A stretch of DNA of 64,000 nt from Collinsella provencensis (GCF_900199705.1 NZ_LT904908.1:529542-593541), one strand, 5' to 3'; counted from the first letter of the stretch, positions 7,588 through 17,182 are shown. Program-made: numbers and translations. The notes: generated by a model from the letters alone, not told the origin.

Positions 7588-9382
7588 AGCGATTTCCTCT
7601 CGATGATGAACCCGAACGATTGTCGCCCGAGCGGCGCGGACGGGCGGAACGGGTGATGTCGCTGTAATCGACGCGTGTTCGCATGCCATCATGACGCAGG
7701 CGACCCGATCCGTCACCATTCAAGTTGATGCGTTCGTACGGCCCCTCCCGCCGCGGGCTTGAACGGCGAAGGCCATCGTCACCCCTGCGTCCGTCCCGAA
7801 AAGGCGGAGCGTCAGAGCGCCCGCCGTCAAACACACGGAAACCCGAGGACCTCCGATACGTCGGTTCCGCCTCATCCGAACGCCGCATGGACGCGCGGCT
7901 TGAGCGCGTTCTCACGGTACCTGCGGTGCTGCGACCCAAATGCGCCGAAACATCCTCCTGATCATACGGATCGTCGTGCATAACGGAGAAGCCGGCACGA
8001 CGGCGATCGGCCGCGGTCTCCACGTTGCTTTCCAGCGACACACGTATGATCATGCCCGCCAACATCAAAGACGTTATGACCGACGAACCGCCGTAACTGA
8101 CAAACGGAAGCGGCTTGCCCGTCATGGGCAGCCAACCGACGATGCCCATGACATTGACGAAAAACTGAATCGCAATCACCAGCGCGCTTCCCATTGCCAG
8201 CATCTGCCCATAAAACGTCGGGGAACGCATGGCGATCCTGAAAGCCGCATAAATCATGAGAAGATACACCGCGATGAAGATGAGGGTTCCCACGAAACCG
8301 AGTTCCTCACCGATGATGGCGAGGATGTAATCGTTATGCGCTTCGGGAAGATAGTTGTATTTCATCGTGGAGTTGCCGATACCGCGTCCAAACACTCCGC
8401 CCGAAGCGAACGCCATGATGGCGAGCGTGGGCTGATAGCCCAAGCCATACGGATCGCTCCATGGATTGAATGCGATCATGAAGCGATTGAAACGATACGG
8501 CGCGGCAATGACCAGGATCGCGATTGCGCACAATCCCAAAACGATGGTACCGATAGTCCACCGCCACGAAAGACCGGCAATGAAGAGCATGCAGAACACC
8601 GCGGCGAAAATGATGAACGACGTGCCCAAATCAGGTTCGGCAAGAATCAGGACAAGGGTGGAGGCCAACACGATGAGGCCCTGTACGACAAACTCCTGAA
8701 CCGAAAGCGTCCCGTCTTCATAATGGCTCGCAAAGAGGTTCGCCATGACGAGGATAACCGCGGGCTTCGCCAACTCGGCGGGCTGCAGGTTAAAGAACGG
8801 CAGCGGGATCCATCGCGACGCGCCCCAGCTGTCACCACCGGTGCCGATAAACAGCACGGCGAGCAGCAGGACGAGTGTGGCCAACCAGAACGTGCGCGAA
8901 CCGCTGCGATACATATTCCAGGTGGGGAACCCGCCAAAACGACCCGACATGAATACGACCAACAGCCCGCCAAGCACCATGAAGATGCTCTGGCGAATGA
9001 GGTAGTAAAACGCGTTGTCGTTCTCTTTTAGCGACTCGACCGCAGAAGCGGAAAAGACCATGAGCAAACCGAATAGGCAGATACTCACCAGGCAAAAGAT
9101 GAACACCAAACGGGGGCGCATGATACGTGCGGGCACACCGGCGATGAGCTTTTCACCGATTTCCGAATGGCCCGTGGCGGTGGCATGCAAACGCGAACGT
9201 TTCGAAGGACGAGGGGCGCTCTTCGAAGCCGCAGTCGCGGCCTGCTGCTTCACACGCGCCTTCTGCTCTTTGGTCACCTTGCGCTTGGAAGGCTTGGGCG
9301 CTTCTACCTGCACGCCTTCCGACGTTGCAGGCGCGGTGCCCTTCTGTGCCTTCTTAGGCGTTTTGTCGGTCCGTTCTGCCAC
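7577..9382 (-). CDS. ftsW: SEDS peptidoglycan polymerase FtsW
   Basis: Polytopic SEDS glycosyltransferase that polymerises lipid II at the septum together with FtsI. At 601 residues it is longer than the usual 380-450. Residues about 1-85 are a basic Lys/Pro/Ala-rich cytoplasmic tail, and about 130 C-terminal residues are Arg/Ser/Asp/Gly-rich and probably disordered. The membrane core holds PEAHNDYILAIIGEELGFVG, with the conserved acidic residue, and GWLPMTGKPLPFVSYGGSS. Translation appears to start at GTG 9382 with GAGGAG upstream. It begins 6 bases after the murD stop. The tails may be phosphorylation or docking regions (inference). Confidence 0.93.
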   Translation of the reverse strand: MAERTDKTPKKAQKGTAPATSEGVQVEAPKPSKRKVTKEQKARVKQQAATAASKSAPRPSKRSRLHATATGHSEIGEKLIAGVPARIMRPRLVFIFCLVSICLFGLLMVFSASAVESLKENDNAFYYLIRQSIFMVLGGLLVVFMSGRFGGFPTWNMYRSGSRTFWLATLVLLLAVLFIGTGGDSWGASRWIPLPFFNLQPAELAKPAVILVMANLFASHYEDGTLSVQEFVVQGLIVLASTLVLILAEPDLGTSFIIFAAVFCMLFIAGLSWRWTIGTIVLGLCAIAILVIAAPYRFNRFMIAFNPWSDPYGLGYQPTLAIMAFASGGVFGRGIGNSTMKYNYLPEAHNDYILAIIGEELGFVGTLIFIAVYLLMIYAAFRIAMRSPTFYGQMLAMGSALVIAIQFFVNVMGIVGWLPMTGKPLPFVSYGGSSVITSLMLAGMIIRVSLESNVETAADRRRAGFSVMHDDPYDQEDVSAHLGRSTAGTVRTRSSRASMRRSDEAEPTYRRSSGFRVFDGGRSDAPPFRDGRRGDDGLRRSSPRREGPYERINLNGDGSGRLRHDGMRTRVDYSDITRSARPRRSGDNRSGSSSRGNRYDR

Positions 9383-9388
9383 GACGCC

Positions 9389-10789
9389 CTACTCCTCTAC
9401 CGCGGACGCAAGCTCCGCCACGTAGGAGCGGAACGCATCCCCGCGCTCTTCAAAACCGCTGAACTCGTCAAACGAAGCGCAAGCCGGCGAGAGCAGCACA
9501 AGATCCCCGCGCTGGGCGAGCGACCGTGCGACGTCAACCGCATCACGCAGGTCATCTGCCTCGGCGATATCGATCTCGGAGGCACTGGACGCCTCCTCGA
9601 GTGCCTTGCGGAAACGTTCACGTGCGGCGCCGAAGCATACGACACCCGAAACGTTCGCGGCGACTCGCTCCATGAAGTCCTCAAGCGGAGTGTGCTTATC
9701 GGCACCGCCAAGCAACAACAAAATACGGCAGTCGGAGAACGCCTCCAGCGCCTTCTCGACCGCATCGGTATTGGTTGCCTTGGAGTCGTTGATGTAGCGC
9801 ACACCGGAAATCTCGCCCACCGGTTCCAAACGGTGCGGAAGCGGCGCGAATGCGATAAGGCCGGCGCGCACGCCCTCCAGAGAGGCGCCGCACACGAGCG
9901 CCGCCGATGCTGCGGCAAGTGCGTTCAGCACGTTGTGGGTGCCGGCGATCTTGAGCTCGTCGACGTGAACAAGCGTGCTCTCCCGCCCTGCAAGGCGAAC
10001 CACAAGACTGCCGTCGCGCACAAAAGCAGCGTCGGTGCCACCGGCATCGGCAAGGCCGAACTTGAGCACGCGACGACCTGGCATGTAGATGCGCTCGGAA
10101 AATGCCGCGATGCCCTCGTCCTCGGCATTGACGATAGCGACATCATGCTCGTCCATATTTTGGAACAGGCGAATCTTCGCCAAAGCGTAGTTCTCGTGCG
10201 TATGATGCCATGCAAGATGATCGGGCGTGATGTTGAGCAAAACCGCTGCACGCGGATGCAGCTCACTCGTCGTCGCAATCTGATAGCTGGAAAGCTCGGC
10301 GGCAAACCATTCGCCCTCTGCACGATTGTCGACCTCATGGATCGGTGCATTGCCGATGTTGCCCACGGCAACGCACGGCAATCCACCCGATTGCATGAGC
10401 CTTGTGATGAGACTCGTCACCGTCGTTTTGCCGTTGGTTCCCGTTACCGCGCACCACCGTTCGGGCGACAGACGATACGAAAACTCGGGCTCCCCCATGA
10501 TCTCGCCACACACCGCCCGGGCATTGCGGAAAAAGTCGGAGAACTCTGAGATGCCAGGGCTTGCAACACAGATGTCGTAGCTGCCCTCAATCTGTTCAGT
10601 CCCGTAAACGAACGTCGCGCCCGCACGTTCAAGTTCGCGCGTACGCTCGGTAGGTTGCGCTTTTGCCCCGCCGTACATCGTCACGGAGGACACGCGCTCG
10701 CCCAGATGCGCAACGGCCCACGAGACGACCTCGAGGCCCGTCCCGCCCTGGCCCAACACCAACAACGTAAAGCTATCGGGCAACGGCAT
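9389..10789 (-). CDS. murD: UDP-N-acetylmuramoyl-L-alanine--D-glutamate ligase MurD
   Basis: Mur ligase adding D-Glu to the cytoplasmic precursor. The product has 466 residues. It has an N-terminal Rossmann-like UDP domain (LLVLGQGGTGLEVV), ATP loop AVTGTNGKTTVTSLI, central NITPDHLAWHHTHENYALAK and GTHNVLNALAA, and C-terminal YINDSKATNTDAVEKAL and LLLGGADKHTPLEDF. I moved the start to ATG 10789, which has TTAGGAG 5 bases upstream. It lies 8 bases after mraY and 6 before ftsW in a tight operon. Confidence 0.96.
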   Translation of the reverse strand: MPLPDSFTLLVLGQGGTGLEVVSWAVAHLGERVSSVTMYGGAKAQPTERTRELERAGATFVYGTEQIEGSYDICVASPGISEFSDFFRNARAVCGEIMGEPEFSYRLSPERWCAVTGTNGKTTVTSLITRLMQSGGLPCVAVGNIGNAPIHEVDNRAEGEWFAAELSSYQIATTSELHPRAAVLLNITPDHLAWHHTHENYALAKIRLFQNMDEHDVAIVNAEDEGIAAFSERIYMPGRRVLKFGLADAGGTDAAFVRDGSLVVRLAGRESTLVHVDELKIAGTHNVLNALAAASAALVCGASLEGVRAGLIAFAPLPHRLEPVGEISGVRYINDSKATNTDAVEKALEAFSDCRILLLLGGADKHTPLEDFMERVAANVSGVVCFGAARERFRKALEEASSASEIDIAEADDLRDAVDVARSLAQRGDLVLLSPACASFDEFSGFEERGDAFRSYVAELASAVEE

Positions 10790-10797
10790 ATAAGCTC

Positions 10798-11829
10798 CTA
10801 ACCCAACTGGAAGAATAGGGCAAGTCCAAGAGCCCCGCACGCTGCGGACACAATCCAAAATCGAATGACGACGGTCGTTTCAGCCCAGCCCTTTTTCTCA
10901 AAATGATGATGCAGCGGCGCCATGAGGAACACGCGCTTGCCCGTGGCTTTGAAGCTCACGACCTGAATCATGACCGAAAGGGTCTCGACGATGAACAGCG
11001 CGCCGACTACGAGCGAAATGACCTCGGTGTTGGTGAGGATGGCGACGGCCGCAAGGCCACCTCCGAGTGCAAGCGAACCGGTATCGCCCATGAAGATGCT
11101 CGCCGGATAGGCGTTGAACCACAAAAAGCCGATGCAGCCGCCGGCACACGACGCGCAGAACATCGCAAGGTTGATGTCATCGCGAATGAAGCAGATGGCA
11201 GCCATGACCAGCATGGCCATCATAACCGTACCGCCCGCGAGGCCGTCAAGGCCGTCGGTGAGGTTGACGGCGTTGGACATACCGGCGAGCAGCAGGAACA
11301 CGAAGATGAGATACAGCCACGGAATCTGGATCTCCATGCCGCCCGCCATGAACGTGGTGGTGAGAATGCCCAGGTCGATGGCAAAACCGCCCGGGAACGC
11401 GATAACCGGTTGCACATCGCAGAAGTTGACTGCCAGCACGAAGAACACCACGACAATCAGCGTAAGGCCCGCCATCTTGCCGGAAGGTGTGAGGCCCAGA
11501 GAACGGCTCTGCACGACCTTGGTTATGTCGTCGAACAGGCCGAGCGCACCCGTCGCGAGCGTGGCACCGATCGCAAGCAGAAGCTCGAACGTGGGCTTGC
11601 ACATGATAAGGCACGTGAGCACCACGGCCAGAAGGATCACCACGCCACCCATCGTGGGCGTACCCGCCTTCACCAGATGGCGCTGTGGGCCATCAGCGCG
11701 GATCTGCTGGCCGATTCCCTCGATTTTGAGCAGGCGAATCCATAGGGGCATGATGAAACCGGCGATGAGCGCGGCGATGAGAAGTGCCAGGAATACCTGG
11801 TAGGTCGGATATTGGGGGTTACCGAACAT
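10798..11829 (-). CDS. mraY: Phospho-N-acetylmuramoyl-pentapeptide transferase MraY
   Basis: Integral membrane enzyme that moves phospho-MurNAc-pentapeptide onto undecaprenyl phosphate, making lipid I. The 343-residue product has about ten hydrophobic segments and the family motifs GTPTMGGVVIL, GLFDDITKV, NAVNLTDGLDGLAGG, FMGDTGSLALGG and the HHH loop MAPLHHHFEKKGW. Its ATG shares one base with the murF stop (TGATG) and has GGAGG 7 bases upstream; a GTG six bases earlier sits too close to that site. Confidence 0.97.
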   Translation of the reverse strand: MFGNPQYPTYQVFLALLIAALIAGFIMPLWIRLLKIEGIGQQIRADGPQRHLVKAGTPTMGGVVILLAVVLTCLIMCKPTFELLLAIGATLATGALGLFDDITKVVQSRSLGLTPSGKMAGLTLIVVVFFVLAVNFCDVQPVIAFPGGFAIDLGILTTTFMAGGMEIQIPWLYLIFVFLLLAGMSNAVNLTDGLDGLAGGTVMMAMLVMAAICFIRDDINLAMFCASCAGGCIGFLWFNAYPASIFMGDTGSLALGGGLAAVAILTNTEVISLVVGALFIVETLSVMIQVVSFKATGKRVFLMAPLHHHFEKKGWAETTVVIRFWIVSAACGALGLALFFQLG

Positions 11830-13256
11830 CAGCACACCTCCTCGACGAAACGATCGAGACCCACGAAACGCGAGCCCTTTACCAACATGAGGTCGTGCTC
11901 GCGCAGGAGCTTAGCGTAGCGGTCAATCAGCACATCACAGGAGGAAACGACCTGCACGTCCCCCTCGTCCATGCCCATCATGCGAGCCGCCGCGGCCATC
12001 TCCTGGGCAAGCTCGCCGCCCACGCATACCAGCAGGTTGAGCTTTTTAGCGGCCGCATATGCGCCGGTCAGCGCATGCAAACGCGCGGCCTCGTCGCCCT
12101 GCTCGCCCATCTCGCCCAAAACGGCGATACGGGCGCCGGTGCACGGCAGGCTCGCAAGCAGGTCCAAACCCGCCGCCATGGATTCGGGGCTGGCGTTGTA
12201 CGAATCATCGATGACGCGCCCGCCATCTGCGGTGCGGCGAACCTGGGCACGACGACCGGTGAGCTCCAACGCTCCCAACGCCTCGTCGATCTCGGCGCAG
12301 GAGACACCCAGACGATGTGCCACCGCAACGGCGAACAGCACGTTGGGGACCGACTGGGCGCCGGCAACGGCGACGTGCGTCCTCAAGGTCGTGCCGTCTT
12401 CAAAAGTGATGTCGAACGAGGGATGCCCCTCGTCGTCGAGTTCGACGTGGGCGGCGTAGACATCGTCATCGATCGAAGTGCCCGCAAGCACGACGTCGAC
12501 ATTCGCAGGCTGGGCAAAGCGCTCGATGATGTACGGGGTGAAATCGTCCTCGCCGTGCAGCACGAGCGTGGGACGGCAATCCGCCGTACCCGAGGCCATG
12601 CCCGAGATGATCTCGGCCTTGGCGCAGGCGATGTTCTCCCGGCTACCCAGCATGCCGATATGCGAGGTGCCGACCTTGGTGATGACGGCAAATGTGGGCT
12701 GGGCGCATGCGGCGAGGCGCTCGATCTGACCGGCACCGTCCATGCCCATTTCGAGCACGAGGACCTGCGTATCGGCAGGCGCCGAAAGGATGGTGAGCGG
12801 CAGGCCGATCAGGTTGTTATAGTTGCCACGCGTCGCGTGTACGCGATACCGCTTGGCAAGCAAGGCGGAAAGCACGTCCTTCGTGGTGGTCTTGCCGATG
12901 GAGCCCGTCACGCCGATAACGGTACATCCCAGACGTGCACGGTAGTCTTTCGCCAGACGCAGCAAGAACTCGGTGGGGTCATCGCACGTCAAAACGGCGC
13001 AGCCGTGCTCGGCAGCCAGGGAAAGCAGCTCTTCAGAAGGCTCGACGGTGAGCACCACGCACGCGGCACCCGCCTCGATCGCCTTGGGCGCAAACGCGTT
13101 GCCATCCACGCGCTCACCGGGAAACGCGACGAAGATAGCGTCCTTCCCCACTTCTCGAGAATCGATTGCACAACCGCGACACACGCGCTCGGCCGCCCCG
13201 ACATGGAGCGCGGCGCCCGTCGCGCGCACAAGATCTTGCACTGCTATTTCAACCAT
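11829..13256 (-). CDS. murF: UDP-MurNAc-tripeptide--D-alanyl-D-alanine ligase MurF
   Basis: Mur ligase that adds D-Ala-D-Ala to the tripeptide precursor. The product has 475 residues. ATP loop VTGSIGKTTTKDVLSALL is followed by the MurF-type THATRGNYNNLIGLPLTIL pattern (here VHATRGNYNN), LEMGMDGAGQIERLA, TKVGTSHIGMLGS, and C-terminal VIDDSYNASPESMAAGLDLL. Start at 13256 with GGGAGG 9 bases upstream. It directly follows ftsI with a 108-base gap. In most dcw clusters murE sits between ftsI and murF, but it is absent here. I considered whether this could be MurE itself, but GNYNN and DSYNASPESM are MurF signatures. Confidence 0.93.
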   Translation of the reverse strand: MVEIAVQDLVRATGAALHVGAAERVCRGCAIDSREVGKDAIFVAFPGERVDGNAFAPKAIEAGAACVVLTVEPSEELLSLAAEHGCAVLTCDDPTEFLLRLAKDYRARLGCTVIGVTGSIGKTTTKDVLSALLAKRYRVHATRGNYNNLIGLPLTILSAPADTQVLVLEMGMDGAGQIERLAACAQPTFAVITKVGTSHIGMLGSRENIACAKAEIISGMASGTADCRPTLVLHGEDDFTPYIIERFAQPANVDVVLAGTSIDDDVYAAHVELDDEGHPSFDITFEDGTTLRTHVAVAGAQSVPNVLFAVAVAHRLGVSCAEIDEALGALELTGRRAQVRRTADGGRVIDDSYNASPESMAAGLDLLASLPCTGARIAVLGEMGEQGDEAARLHALTGAYAAAKKLNLLVCVGGELAQEMAAAARMMGMDEGDVQVVSSCDVLIDRYAKLLREHDLMLVKGSRFVGLDRFVEEVC

Positions 13257-13364
13257 ACGGCGTATCCTCCCGTGTGCGTTCACTGCAATCTGTCATGGTA
13301 GCGCGATAAGCCTCCGATATCGTGCAGGGCGTGTGGACAATAGGCGCATCCGCCGCATCCGCCC

Positions 13365-15140
13365 TTAGCGCGTCGGCTTGATGCCGAGCGTGGGCAGCGC
13401 CGTTTCCATCACCGTCTTGAACACCGGCGTGGCGGCGTACGACTGAGCCGCCGTTCCGTCGAGCGTCACGTAGCACATCACGCGCGGATCAATCGTCGAA
13501 ACGAATCCCAAGAAAGAAGCCATGTTGTTGTTCTCCTGGTAACCCGTTCCGTCCTCGCCCGCACGCTGTGCGGTGCCGGTCTTTCCCGAAACCTCATACC
13601 CGGGAACCTGGGCGAGCTCACCCGTTCCCTCATCGACAACCGTGCGCATCATATCGGCGAGCGTCGCGGCGGTCTCTTCGCTTATCGCGCGCTCCTCGCC
13701 ATCGGTCCAATCGACCTCCTCGCCCGCACGCATCTTGAGAAAATGCGGAGTGGTCATAACGCCCTTGTTCGCGATACTGCTCATCGCGCGCACCACCTGC
13801 ACGGGCTCGACGGCAAGCGACTGTCCAAACGACATCGAAGTCACGCTTGCACCGTCGTACTCATCGCGCTCTTTGATAATGCCCAGGGATTGTCCTGGGA
13901 AGTCGATGCCCGAGGACTCACCGAACTTAAAGCGCTTGATCACGCTCTCGTCAAAGTTATCCGCACCGATGCGCTCGCCCACCAACACCATGCCGGTGTT
14001 TGATGAACGACGAAGAATCTCGCGAATGTCCATGTCCATGGCAAAATCGCGTTTATCGACGTCGTACACCTCGTCGTCGCCCGACATGACCATGGGGGGC
14101 ACGTTGAAGGAGGTCGTGGCCGTAATGGCGCCCGCCTCGATACCGCCGGCGACCACCAGGGGCTTGAACACCGAACCGGGCTCATACACGTCGGTCACGA
14201 CGCGCAGGTTCAAATCGGCATTGGAGGCATGCTCGAGATCGTTCTGGTCATAGGTGGGGTACGAGCACGCGGCGAGAATCTCACCGGTAGTGGGGTCGGT
14301 CACGATGACGGAACCGTACTTTGCCGCCACGCGCTCCACCGCATCGGCGATGGCTTCCTCGGCGGCGCGCTGGATATTGACGTCGAGCGTGAGTACGATG
14401 TCCATGCCGTCCTGCGCGGGAACCTTCTTGTACGCACCGCCGGCAATGAACGAACCGTCACGGGCGCGCTCACGTGACAGAGAGCCGTCCGTGCCCGTCA
14501 GCACCTCATCGTAGTAATATTCAAGACCCGAGACGCCCGCGTTGTCCACGTTGACGATGCCCAAAACCTGCGAGGCGAGGTTGTCGTAAGGGTATACGCG
14601 CTTGATGGAGGGCTCGAACTCGATACCGGAAATATTCATATCCGCGAGAATCTGCGCGTCCTCCTCGTCGACCTGACGCTTGACGTAGACGAACGTCGTA
14701 TCGCGATCGACCAGCTCTTCCACATAATCCCTGTCAACACCGAGCACGTCCACCAGTGCGTCAATCGCCTTCTTGCGCTGCTTCTTTTTGATGAGCTGCG
14801 GATTCACATATACGTTTTCGCACTCGACGCTCGACACCATAACGTTGCCGTTGCGATCGTAGATGGTTCCACGATGAGCGTAGAGCTTTTGACTCGAAAG
14901 ACGACGGGCATTTGCCTCTGCTCGAAAATCATCGGCCTTGATGATCTGAAAATAGGCCAAACGTCCGGCAACTGCGACGCCAGCAGCGCCAAGAAGACCC
15001 GTCACAAATGTATGCCTGGAAATCGGCTCGCCGGAAACGTCCGTATGGAGCGCCGAACCCTTGGATCGCGACGCACGTGCCGAACGCCCGGATGCCTCCG
15101 AGCGTCGATCACGGCGAGTGTTGTTCCTATTTGAAGCCAT
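13365..15140 (-). CDS. ftsI: Septal class B penicillin-binding protein (FtsI/PBP2b-like transpeptidase)
   Basis: Bitopic D,D-transpeptidase that crosslinks septal peptidoglycan together with FtsW. The product has 591 residues: a basic, Arg/Ser-rich N-terminal tail of about 40 residues, one membrane segment near 45-65 (FVTGLLGAAGVAVAGRLAYF), a dimerisation domain beginning RRLSSQKLYAHRGTIYDRNG, then the transpeptidase domain. The active-site motifs are SVFK (in YEPGSVFKPLV), SSN (RRSSNTGMV) and KTG (VSGKTGTAQRAG). No PASTA repeats follow. It starts 9 bases after ftsL. Confidence 0.94.
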   Translation of the reverse strand: MASNRNNTRRDRRSEASGRSARASRSKGSALHTDVSGEPISRHTFVTGLLGAAGVAVAGRLAYFQIIKADDFRAEANARRLSSQKLYAHRGTIYDRNGNVMVSSVECENVYVNPQLIKKKQRKKAIDALVDVLGVDRDYVEELVDRDTTFVYVKRQVDEEDAQILADMNISGIEFEPSIKRVYPYDNLASQVLGIVNVDNAGVSGLEYYYDEVLTGTDGSLSRERARDGSFIAGGAYKKVPAQDGMDIVLTLDVNIQRAAEEAIADAVERVAAKYGSVIVTDPTTGEILAACSYPTYDQNDLEHASNADLNLRVVTDVYEPGSVFKPLVVAGGIEAGAITATTSFNVPPMVMSGDDEVYDVDKRDFAMDMDIREILRRSSNTGMVLVGERIGADNFDESVIKRFKFGESSGIDFPGQSLGIIKERDEYDGASVTSMSFGQSLAVEPVQVVRAMSSIANKGVMTTPHFLKMRAGEEVDWTDGEERAISEETAATLADMMRTVVDEGTGELAQVPGYEVSGKTGTAQRAGEDGTGYQENNNMASFLGFVSTIDPRVMCYVTLDGTAAQSYAATPVFKTVMETALPTLGIKPTR

Positions 15141-15149
15141 GGTACGCGC

Positions 15150-15608
15150 CTAACGCGCAACAGCCGAAGTACCCGCAGAGACGTACTCGGTGAAGTCAAG
15201 CGTCACGCCACCCTCGGCGGCAACCATGCCATAACCCTCGGCCAAATCGCGGATGCGCGTGGGAGACCCATACACCGAGCGCATGACCTCGAGCTCGGAG
15301 CTCTGCTCCTGGGCGGTGGTGAGCTCGTTCGAAAGCGTGGCAGCATTGTTGAGGACAGCCGTCGTCGCACCGGCAAGCGTCACGCGGAAGAGACCGAGCA
15401 CGATGAACATCGCCACTAAGACGGCGGCGACCTTCATGCAGTACGTGAAACGAGGAGAGACATCCTGGTTCGCCTCGCGACCATTGCCGACGACGACATC
15501 GAAATTGGGGCGCGGTGCCTGCTGATACGCAGGCGCGGCCATGCGAAGAGCGGGAAGGTCGGGCTGGATATCATAGGCATATGCTGCGTTTGAAGTGTGG
15601 TAACCCAT
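15150..15608 (-). CDS. ftsL: FtsL-like divisome protein
   Basis: Small bitopic protein of 152 residues in the invariant FtsL position between rsmH and ftsI. It has a soluble N-terminus of about 60 residues, one membrane helix (VAAVLVAMFIVLGLFRV), and a short extracytoplasmic heptad-like stretch with leucines at regular spacing (LNNAATLSNELTTAQEQSS, then ELEVMRS), followed by TRIRDLAEGYGMVA, which is the typical end of FtsL/DivIC folds. FtsL primary sequence is poorly conserved, so the assignment rests on topology and position. Start at 15608 is supported by AAGGAGG about 11 bases upstream. Confidence 0.8.
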   Translation of the reverse strand: MGYHTSNAAYAYDIQPDLPALRMAAPAYQQAPRPNFDVVVGNGREANQDVSPRFTYCMKVAAVLVAMFIVLGLFRVTLAGATTAVLNNAATLSNELTTAQEQSSELEVMRSVYGSPTRIRDLAEGYGMVAAEGGVTLDFTEYVSAGTSAVAR

Positions 15609-15685
15609 GATATGCAGCCCCTCCTTCCGAGCGTGTGGTGTGTTTAAGCTACGTTGCGGAAGTTTGCTGCAAAGACACGAAGGAG

Positions 15686-16663
15686 CTAGAGGCGCTCGGC
15701 CGTGCGAATCTTGGCAGACCTCGCGCGGGGATTGCGTGCGACCTCCTCGGTCGTCGCAACCAACGGTTTGCGGGTGATGACCTTGACTATCGGCACATTT
15801 CCGCACACGCACACCGGAATATCCGGCGGGCACGTGCACCCTTGGGACAGCTCCTGGAACAGGCGCTTGACGATGCGATCCTCCAGGGAGTGATACGAGA
15901 TGACGCAGACGCGCCCTCCCGGATTAAGCCAGCGGATCGAAGCCTCAAGACCTTGCTTGAGCACATCGAGCTCATGATTGACCTCGATGCGAATCGCCTG
16001 AAAGCTGCGCTTGGCCGGATGACCTCCATGTCGACGCGCCGCCGCGGGTATGCCCGCTTTGATGACGTCGACGAAGTCACCCGTGGTGCGAAGCGGCGTC
16101 GTTGCGCGCCTCCGCACGATCTCTCGCGCGATCTGAGAGGCGAACTTCTCCTCTCCGTAGATGCGAAGAATCCGGGCGAGGTCGGCTTCGTTGTAGGTGT
16201 TCAAGACCTCAGCTGCGTTTAGGGTGTTTGTTCCCGGATCCATACGCATGTCAAGTGGGGCATCCTCGTTGTACGAGAACCCCCTTCCAGGGATATCAAG
16301 TTGCGGGCTCGAAACGCCCAGATCAAACAGGAATCCATCGACGCCGGGCACCTCTGCCTTGCACAGGAGCTCGTCCAAGTCCCCAAAGTTACCTTTGAGG
16401 AGCTTGCGCGGTGTTTGCGGGGCTTCGATACCGAGTCGCTCCCCCGCTGCCGCGAGCGCCATGTCGTCCTGATCGATTCCGAGCAGCAGGCCCTCCTGCC
16501 CGACCTGCGCGGCCATCCGTACGGAATGTCCAGCGCCGCCGAGCGTGCAATCGCACACGACAGAGCCGCTTTGCAGGTTCAACTGCTCGAGCACTTCTTG
16601 GAGCATGACGGGTTCATGCCGATATTCAGGTGTCAACGTACCTGCGTCCATGTTCGCATCCAT
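15686..16663 (-). CDS. rsmH: 16S rRNA (cytosine-1402-N4)-methyltransferase RsmH
   Basis: SAM-dependent methyltransferase of the MraW family modifying C1402 of 16S rRNA. The product has 325 residues, the family length. Visible: EYRHEPVMLQEVLEQL at the start, SAM loop DCTLGGAGHSVRMA, GVDGFLFDLGVSSPQLD, RGFSYNEDAPLDMRMD, FQAIRIEVNHELDVL and VCVISYHSLEDRIVK. GAGG lies 7 bases before the ATG. Second gene of the dcw operon, 15 bases after mraZ. Confidence 0.96.
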   Translation of the reverse strand: MDANMDAGTLTPEYRHEPVMLQEVLEQLNLQSGSVVCDCTLGGAGHSVRMAAQVGQEGLLLGIDQDDMALAAAGERLGIEAPQTPRKLLKGNFGDLDELLCKAEVPGVDGFLFDLGVSSPQLDIPGRGFSYNEDAPLDMRMDPGTNTLNAAEVLNTYNEADLARILRIYGEEKFASQIAREIVRRRATTPLRTTGDFVDVIKAGIPAAARRHGGHPAKRSFQAIRIEVNHELDVLKQGLEASIRWLNPGGRVCVISYHSLEDRIVKRLFQELSQGCTCPPDIPVCVCGNVPIVKVITRKPLVATTEEVARNPRARSAKIRTAERL

Positions 16664-16678
16664 GAGGCGACCTCAAGA

Positions 16679-17116
16679 CTATCCGAAGAAGTCTGCGGCA
16701 AGGTTCTCGGTGGCGGCAAGGCGATCGGCGAGCTTCTCGCGATCCCAGATCTCGAGGCGGTCGCCGTTACCGACAACCGACACCTCATGATCAAGGCCCG
16801 ATTTCACACGCGCAGCCTCAGGGATGCTGATGCGGGAGGCGGAGTCTATTTTGAGTTCAATTGCCTCGCCGTTCAGCTTTCCTTTCATGAAACGGTGGGT
16901 GGGATCGAGCGGATTGTATCCACCCTTCGCCATGAACACCGAATCAAGCCACTCCTTGAACGTGTCCTCGGTGAACACGTACACGGCATCGACTTCCCTT
17001 TCGGGAGCAGAGATGACCTTGAGCCTGCACCCATCAAAAGCGCCCTTAAAGGCGGGAGGCAGCGAAAGACGGCCCTTCTCATCGAGATTTCGATCGTAAG
17101 TACCGGTCAAATACAC
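16679..17116 (-). CDS. mraZ: Transcriptional regulator MraZ
   Basis: AbrB-fold DNA-binding protein that binds GGG-containing repeats in front of the dcw operon and represses it. The product from GTG 17116 is 145 residues. It has the two MraZ half-domains, YLTGTYDRNLDEKGRLSLP near the start and FMKGKLNGEAIELKIDSASRISIPEAAR in the middle, with DXXGR/DXASR motifs in each. I prefer GTG 17116 because AGGGGG lies 9 bases upstream and the protein then begins, as usual, just before the (F/Y)xGxY motif; an ATG at 17152 would add twelve unsupported residues. Three MraZ boxes lie upstream of its promoter. Confidence 0.93.
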   Translation of the reverse strand: MYLTGTYDRNLDEKGRLSLPPAFKGAFDGCRLKVISAPEREVDAVYVFTEDTFKEWLDSVFMAKGGYNPLDPTHRFMKGKLNGEAIELKIDSASRISIPEAARVKSGLDHEVSVVGNGDRLEIWDREKLADRLAATENLAADFFG

Positions 17117-17182
17117 TGGCTCGCACCCCCTTAGGCTTACTCGTGGGTACATGCGGGAGCCACCCCGCTGTCGACGCATTTC

